Source: Toxonevra muliebris (taxonomy: Eukaryota > Arthropoda > Insecta > Diptera > Pallopteridae). From it: a stretch of 64,000 nt of DNA. Below are positions 58,481-64,000 of the stretch, piece by piece. The stretch lies in the NCBI GenBank assembly GCA_963691655.1, contig OY829326.1, positions 57,343,776 through 57,407,775 on the forward strand. The letters run 5' to 3'. Every line of letters begins with the position of its first letter. Position 1 is the first letter of the stretch. A program made the translations under genes and the position numbers. The notes under the pieces are model-generated. The model saw only the letters and a list, made by a program, of their open reading frames with translations, searched no databases and was not told where the DNA came from.

Positions 58481-60574
58481 GACGATATTCAGAGTTTTTA
58501 TTAAAATACTGATTTTAGTAAGTGTTTGTTCACAGCATCTAATTAATATGTTTGTTTCTACGAAAACATATAATTTTTTTAATTAAAAAGCGTATAGTTA
58601 AAAGTACCTGCTATGTGTTTGGTATTCTTTCTCTTCTGGCATTGGCAAACCATCTCAAAAAACTACATGCCATATTTTCATAAAACAATTATTATTTAAA
58701 ATTTATCTTCTGTAAAATTTACCTTCTAGTTTAAAATATAAATTTTTATTATTTAACTAAAAACTGCAAATTCGATACTTTTGTTTTGTATGTGTATGTG
58801 TGTTCGAATAAAATTCTTTCCTTTAACAAATTTTATGCATAGAAAAACTTTGTCATGAATTTGTGCAAATAAAACACCCACAATTTAAACACACACACAC
58901 ACATACACATAGCAAACAAATCGATGCGCAACCATTTCCGCCTATCATTTCCGTTTGCAATTTAATATACTACTACCACTAGTATAGCAAAACCAGCACA
59001 AAAACACATACATACTTACATCCATATGTGTGTAGACACTTAATGTACATATGCGCATATATCAACAGCAGCAGCAGTAGCATCAGAAAAAACTAAACCA
59101 AGGCATAAAAAACCTACGTACATTCTACGCTTTTTTTTCTTTTCTTTCAAGCAAATATTTTGCAACTACGCCTGCAAGTATGCTATTCAAAGTATGTGCA
59201 TAAATCTATGCAAAGCAAAGGAAAGCATAGCAAACTAAAGAGACTCACTTAAATTTCCTTTTTTTTTATTCTTTTTATAAGCAAATATATTCATTGCAAC
59301 ATTTGTCGTGCATGTGTGGGTGTGTGAGTGTGTGTGATGCATGTTGCATACATTGCGCTTACGCTTGAATTGCAAATAGTTACGAAAGATTTCCTCTACG
59401 ATTTTCTACAACTACTACTTTGTCGTTTAGCTTTGTTTTTTTTTCTTTGATAGATGGAATGCAAAGAAGTTTTTTCTACAATTGCTAAAAAAAAAAAATA
59501 AAAACGAAACGTAGAAAGTATGTTTTGTATGCAAAAGATTTTTGTGTTAGCGGCATGTGCATCTAAAGCACATTTTTTTCCTGCTTTATAAATTGAGAGA
59601 GAGAAAAAAGGCAAGGAAAGCTTTCACAACCAAATTTCTTTGCATATGTTACTGCGCGGCATAGAATGGATTTGCTGAAAAGTATGTGAAGGCAATATTT
59701 AAAATGATTAAATTGATGTTGGTTGCTTGCCGACTTGCTACTTTGAGATTGAAAGATTTGTGTTATTTTTTTTGTGTGATTTTTTTCTCTTCAAATTCGA
59801 CAGAATTTGTGGTTTCAAAATCGTTTTGCCTTTTATTTTTGGATTTTTTTTTTAGGTTACTGTATTTAATATAAAGTGCAGACAGTAGAAAATTGAATTG
59901 AAATATTACATATACACACCCACACAAAAAAAAAAAAAAAAGGAAGAAAAATTAAGTGATAGTTAAATGCAGACATATATTTGTGGAAGATGTGGCGTAT
60001 GAGTGATATTTTAATTTATTGAGTTAAAGTTGCCAACAGAAAGATATTTTATTTGGGGAATTGTTTGTTTTGAATTATGAGTTGAGGAACAGGCTTGTAT
60101 TTGGTATTAGGTATGAAAAAATTGACACAAAACTAAGGAATTAATGAAAGAAATATTTTGTTGTCTACCTTTATTTTAAGTATTTAGAAAGATAGGTTAA
60201 AGGGAGGAAGAAAGAGGGAGGAGGAAATATATTTTTGCAGTGAGCTTATTCTGTATAATGGGTAGTGCGTGGAACTGTTGTTTCTACGTGGAATGCGTGA
60301 GATACAAGTGCTGTTCGTGTAGCTATGAAATAGTTGATAAATTGGTGGGATCAAATTGGTCATCTCCGCTGAGCATCTACAGTGAAAATAACGATAGAAT
60401 AGAGTTACACCAGCTACTTTTTGACGTTGTTCCAAAGAGTTAATAGAACTTTAAATTCCACTGTCTCTTATAGCTTTATCGCTTAATATTGAGTATGACT
60501 AAAGAGCTCTAGTTACTTTTGTGAAGTTCCTGCTATAGATTAGATATAATTTGTGGCGCGTATGGAATAAGAGG
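58481..60574. other. Intronic sequence, no gene
   Basis: AT-rich with CACACA and TGTGTG repeats (58890-58910, 59315-59335), a 16-base A run near 59926, and a purine-rich stretch at 60203-60229. No element recognised. Confidence 0.55.
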
Positions 60575-60762
60575 ATGACCTTGATGGTTTAGTGGATAGT
60601 GTACTACACTTTCACCCTGGAAACTGTAGGTCCAATCATCGCCTGTGTTGTCTCGTGGGAGTGTGCCTGTTAGGGTGTGGTTTCTTATCTATCTTTCTTC
60701 CTTTCTTTCTTTCTTTCTTTCTTAACTTTACGAGTTGGTATAATAGATCTTATAGGTCACAT
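60575..60762 (+). mobile_element. tRNA-derived SINE copy (diverged)
   Basis: An A-box-like TGGTTTAGTGGATAGTG (60585-60601) and B-box-like GGTCCAATCATC (60629-60640) are followed by the family pyrimidine tract TTATCTATCTTTCTTCC, a (CTTT)n run at 60698-60722, and the tail TAGATCTTATAGGTCAC, as in the copy at 1788. The target duplication was not found; the 3' boundary abuts a reverse-transcriptase fragment. Confidence 0.6.
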
Positions 60763-61265
60763 GAATCAGCATTGGTTGGATATGCTGATGACATTGCGTT
60801 GGTAGTTTTGCCAAAGTGCTAAGTGATCACAAGGAGCTAGAGCAGATGACCATAAATGTTGGCGGACACAACCATGCAACCGGTACCTGGGTGTCCTGAT
60901 TGACCAGCGGACGACATTCCGTGCGCATATTGCGACGGTATGTACAAAGGTGGCGACAATAAACGGAACGGGCGATAAACAATCTTTGGAGCGCAACAAG
61001 AAGAACGGGCGAACGATGCGAGAAATCAGGTAAAAGTCGATGGACCTTTGCTCTTATCCCAACAATTGCAAAATGGGTTAAACGTAAACACGGCGACCTT
61101 ACGTTCGAAATGACGCAACTAGTCAACGGACATGAATGCTTTCGGCATTATTTCCAACGATTCATACTAGCAGATGACTCAAATTACCCTAGCGTATCGT
61201 CAAGAGCTACGTCAGCGACAGCAATAAGCGCAGACAGAACGGCGACTATCGTGTGGTTTTAACCA
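60763..61265 (+). pseudogene. R1-clade-like non-LTR retrotransposon fragment
   Basis: LVGYADDIALVV (60774-60810) is the catalytic YADD strand of a reverse transcriptase. A different frame continues NRYLGVLIDQRTTFRAHI, the conserved KYLGV region (60878-60935). A third frame gives RWTFALIPTIAKWVKRKHGD and LTFEMTQLVNGHECF, RHYFQRFILAD, the C-terminal W-x6-W...LTGHGCF block of R1-clade ORF2 (61038-61180). Large internal deletions and frameshifts have removed the rest. Confidence 0.65.
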
Positions 61266-61384
61266 GAAGAAAAATTATATAAATGACCATTGACAGAATG
61301 ACAATTTAACTGACGATTGAGATATAATTGCTCATGGCGGCCTCCTGATGTAGTACTGTCGGTGTCTAAGGAGGGCTAACTGTC
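61266..61384. other. Short spacer between retroelement remnants
   Basis: Probably the 3' untranslated remnant of the preceding non-LTR fragment; not certain. Confidence 0.3.
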
Positions 61385-61520
61385 TAGATAGCGAGGTGGT
61401 TTAGTGTGTTGAAGCCTCACACAGATGGCTAAGGTCACAGGCTTTTGATGCTTCTACCTCGTATGAAAAAAAAATCTTATAGATAACAGTGCTTGACTTT
61501 CGGGTTGTTCCATCCTTCAA
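61385..61520 (+). mobile_element. SINE copy, short and diverged
   Basis: An A-box-like GTGGTTTAGTGTGTTG (61396-61411), a weakened B-box region, an A run and the family tail AATCTTATAGATAACAGTGC, CTTTCGGGTTGTTCC. The tail matches the copy at 1788 (GATCTTATAGATCACAGTG). Confidence 0.6.
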
Positions 61521-64000
61521 AATGATATTAATGATTATAATGATTCAAAAATTTCACTCGAAGTGAAATAATTATTAAGCCGCCTTAAAAGGTTGATCCA
61601 CTCTCATTCGATTACAAACAACTGCTGGACAAAAGTCGAAGGTGCTTTCAGATAATTATGAAATTTGACATACACATAAATTGGAAGTTACTCATCTCAA
61701 ATTGTAAGCTGTAGCCGCTGAATACCTAAACAGATTTAAAATAAACTTTGTTTTTTTTTTAATGGGGCTAATATTTCTTTTTTTAAAAAGCTTGTAATGT
61801 CATTTATAAGTTTAATAGTTTAGCTGAAAATATAATTTTTTTTTCTTTAATTTTTGGAAAGGTTTGCATACTGAGCGAAGTGAGCGAAGTCCAATTTTAA
61901 AATTTATTTATTATAAAAATTGGAAAAATTTAGCAGATGTTTTAATACATCTTGATAGGCAAAAGAGTACATACTATATACCAAATGAAAAAACTAGTTT
62001 ATAATTTCCTGTTTTGCTGTTTTCAAAAATATAAAAATTTAATATTTCTACGGAATATTTATCTTACAATATTTAAAAAAAACTACAATGTTAATAAAAA
62101 AATATTAATCTAACATGTGAACTGTATAATATTTCGGCAAAAAATGCACTTTTAGGATGGATTTTTACGTGAATGTACCACATCTATAAAGTTGATATTG
62201 AATATTCAAAAAATTTTGCATGAAGTCTTGGAGAAGTTTGATGGACATGATTTTTTAGCTTCCTTCTAGTAGAAGTATTACCTGTAAATAGGTGCCAAAT
62301 TTTTTCCATAAATTTCTTGATTTTTGTCTATGAAATGAATTACTATGCACTGGGCTACTTGTTTCGACACTCTAAATTACAAAGTGATTATTACAACAAA
62401 CATTATATTGCATGGATATGCACAAGATATCAAAAACTTGATTCTATATGATACTACTTGATAACTATATCATCCATAATCAAGTGGTTTGTTAGGTACT
62501 GGTGAACTTGATTGTGGGATAATTGGCAACACTAGGTTTTCTTCTTTTATGACTATGTTTCATGAGCATTAAAATCATTCATTTAGGATGATGCAGATAA
62601 TATTTTATCACGCTTTTACTTCCTTGCCATATTCTTCAATTATTTTTTGTCACTCAGACCTTCCTTATTTTTATAGTAAATTGGTTTGTGTGTACCATAT
62701 ATGTCAACATAATCGCTTTTCCATCAAAGCCGTGAAGTGAGTATTCCTTATTTATTTATTTACTTAAGAATTTACTTTGTGATATTTTTGGTTTCTTTAA
62801 AAGCCATTTGTGAGTTCATACTGATTATAATCACCTTAAGTATAGAATAAACTAGTCAGCGTAACCTTAAACTGTTTTTAAGATCAAAGGCTAACAACAA
62901 CGCTATTGACAGAAATAGAAAACCACTTAATAACCTAACTCTAAAAACGATTTTCTAGCATCATTTACTTTAAAAGATCAATAAAACTGTCTACTCATGC
63001 AGTTTACAAATAAAAACATTTCATTACTTTGCAAATACAATTGCAAACAATTTCATTAAAAGCTTGAGATTTTTTTTTTCTCCAATAAACTTAAATTTTA
63101 TTAGACCATTTCATACATTTTTTTTTTCTGCAAACGCTCAAAAGCATGGAATACATAGTAGTCATACTAGCCATACTTTTCCACCATCCAATATACTCAT
63201 ATAAATATGTGTAATATGTGTGTATACTAAAAAATAAAATCTTCTTTTTCTGGTCTAACCTCAAAATTGTCATATTTACCACATAATGTCCAATTACACG
63301 CGCAATGTCATGCCACAAATTTTGTATGCCACAAAACGGCAATATACTTACAGTGCATGTGTGTGTGTGTGTGTATGTATGTATATACTGTGGTTAGATG
63401 CTCTTACAAATGGCAATTACCAGATAGCTATGTAAAATATATAATATAGAGATTACAACCAAAACAAAAAAAAAAAAACAAAAAAAAAAAAACAGAAGAA
63501 AACCAACATATAGAAATGAAAATATTATATTCAATTGGGGAAATATTTTCTAAAAATTGAAAATGTTATCAATTGCAAATGAAAAAAATGAAGGAAATAT
63601 AGTAATAATAATAAAATCACAACACATACACACACAATTTTCATTTAATATTGTTGCAGTCGTCATCATCATTGTTGAGCTGTTGTTCTTGTAATATTCC
63701 TATTGCAAATTGCTGCAATGTTGCATTATTTTTTTCACACAATTTGTTCGCATGTTTCGCGTCGAAAAAATATTGCAAATTATTTTCATTTGTATTTTGT
63801 AATATTGTGTTGCATTGCGTTCGTTGTTGCATTTGGTCAAATAACCATAAAAATTTGTACCAGCAATATTTGCAATACACACTAGATATGGTATATTTGG
63901 AATAATAGATTTTGTGCGCCAGCCACTGTCCTTGCTGGCCCAATGTGCAATATGCATGAAACGCAAATGTGCGCAAATAATTTGATTAGAAATTTTCAGC
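61521..64000. other. Intronic AT-rich sequence, no gene
   Basis: Contains TG repeats (63355-63372) and A runs (63466-63490). A 62330-62560 block of mixed composition is unrecognised. Overlapping short frames at 63641-63976 on both strands are caused by TTGCAAT/ATTGCAA-rich sequence. No exon of the 5' part of bru-3 was found. Confidence 0.5.

Noticed and set aside
63641..63976. 111-codon minus frame at the right edge as a bru-3 exon
   Set aside because: Translation has no RRM motif and overlaps frames on the other strand built from TTGCAAT/ATTGCAA words.

Overview
The window looks like nuclear DNA from a higher (cyclorrhaphan) fly, probably of the blowfly/house-fly type. It is very AT-rich, has large introns, short dispersed TA/TG/CAA microsatellites, and many decayed insect transposons (mariner-like elements, tRNA-derived SINEs, RNase H-bearing non-LTR elements, short TIR elements). 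Species cannot be fixed from sequence alone.

Only one host gene is convincing: the 3' half of a CELF/Bruno RNA-binding protein gene on the minus strand. Six exons between 31551 and 17357 join in phase, with consensus GT-AG borders, into a 288-residue C-terminal part. It contains the end of RRM2, the alanine- and proline-rich linker, and a complete RRM3. The C-terminus, ending [10 protein letters not shown], matches the CELF3-6 branch, whose fly member is bru-3. The RRM1 and early RRM2 exons were not found, so 31552 to the right edge is read as one very long intron (over 32 kb). The left 17.3 kb lies downstream of the stop codon.

Region 1-17356 alternates between long AT-rich tracts, T-rich on the plus strand and hence A-rich in the gene's sense, and more mixed islands that look like insertions. 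The islands hold a SINE with target-site duplications (1788-2070), inverted-repeat elements (3404-3542, 9326-9457, 9711-9845, 9854-10231), a mariner-like element with both TIRs (14347-15454), a long TIR element (15514-16421) and a hairpin MITE (16554-16671).

The exon region 17357-31551 carries intronic transposon remnants: a non-LTR 3' end (19206-19770), a piggyBac-like MITE flanked by TTAA (19921-20050), a reverse-transcriptase scrap (20987-21190), a SINE piece, a mariner remnant (24170-24700), a complex inverted-repeat element (25791-26318) and a second TIR-bounded mariner-like element (27364-28100).

The right-hand intron (31552-64000) holds degenerate repeats (33100-33720, 39590-40025), a G tract (34801-34831), two SINEs with target-site duplications (43273-43590, 50063-50367), several non-LTR fragments (49020-49560, 52590-53285, 53298-53440, 57900-58480, 60745-61265) and a Harbinger-type MITE (54359-54512). 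I found no credible second protein-coding host gene, no rRNA, no functional tRNA and no CRISPR array. The most informative leads are the SINE set with a shared central domain, the two mariner-like elements with intact ends, and the possibility that the A-rich downstream tracts are one interrupted extended 3' UTR.
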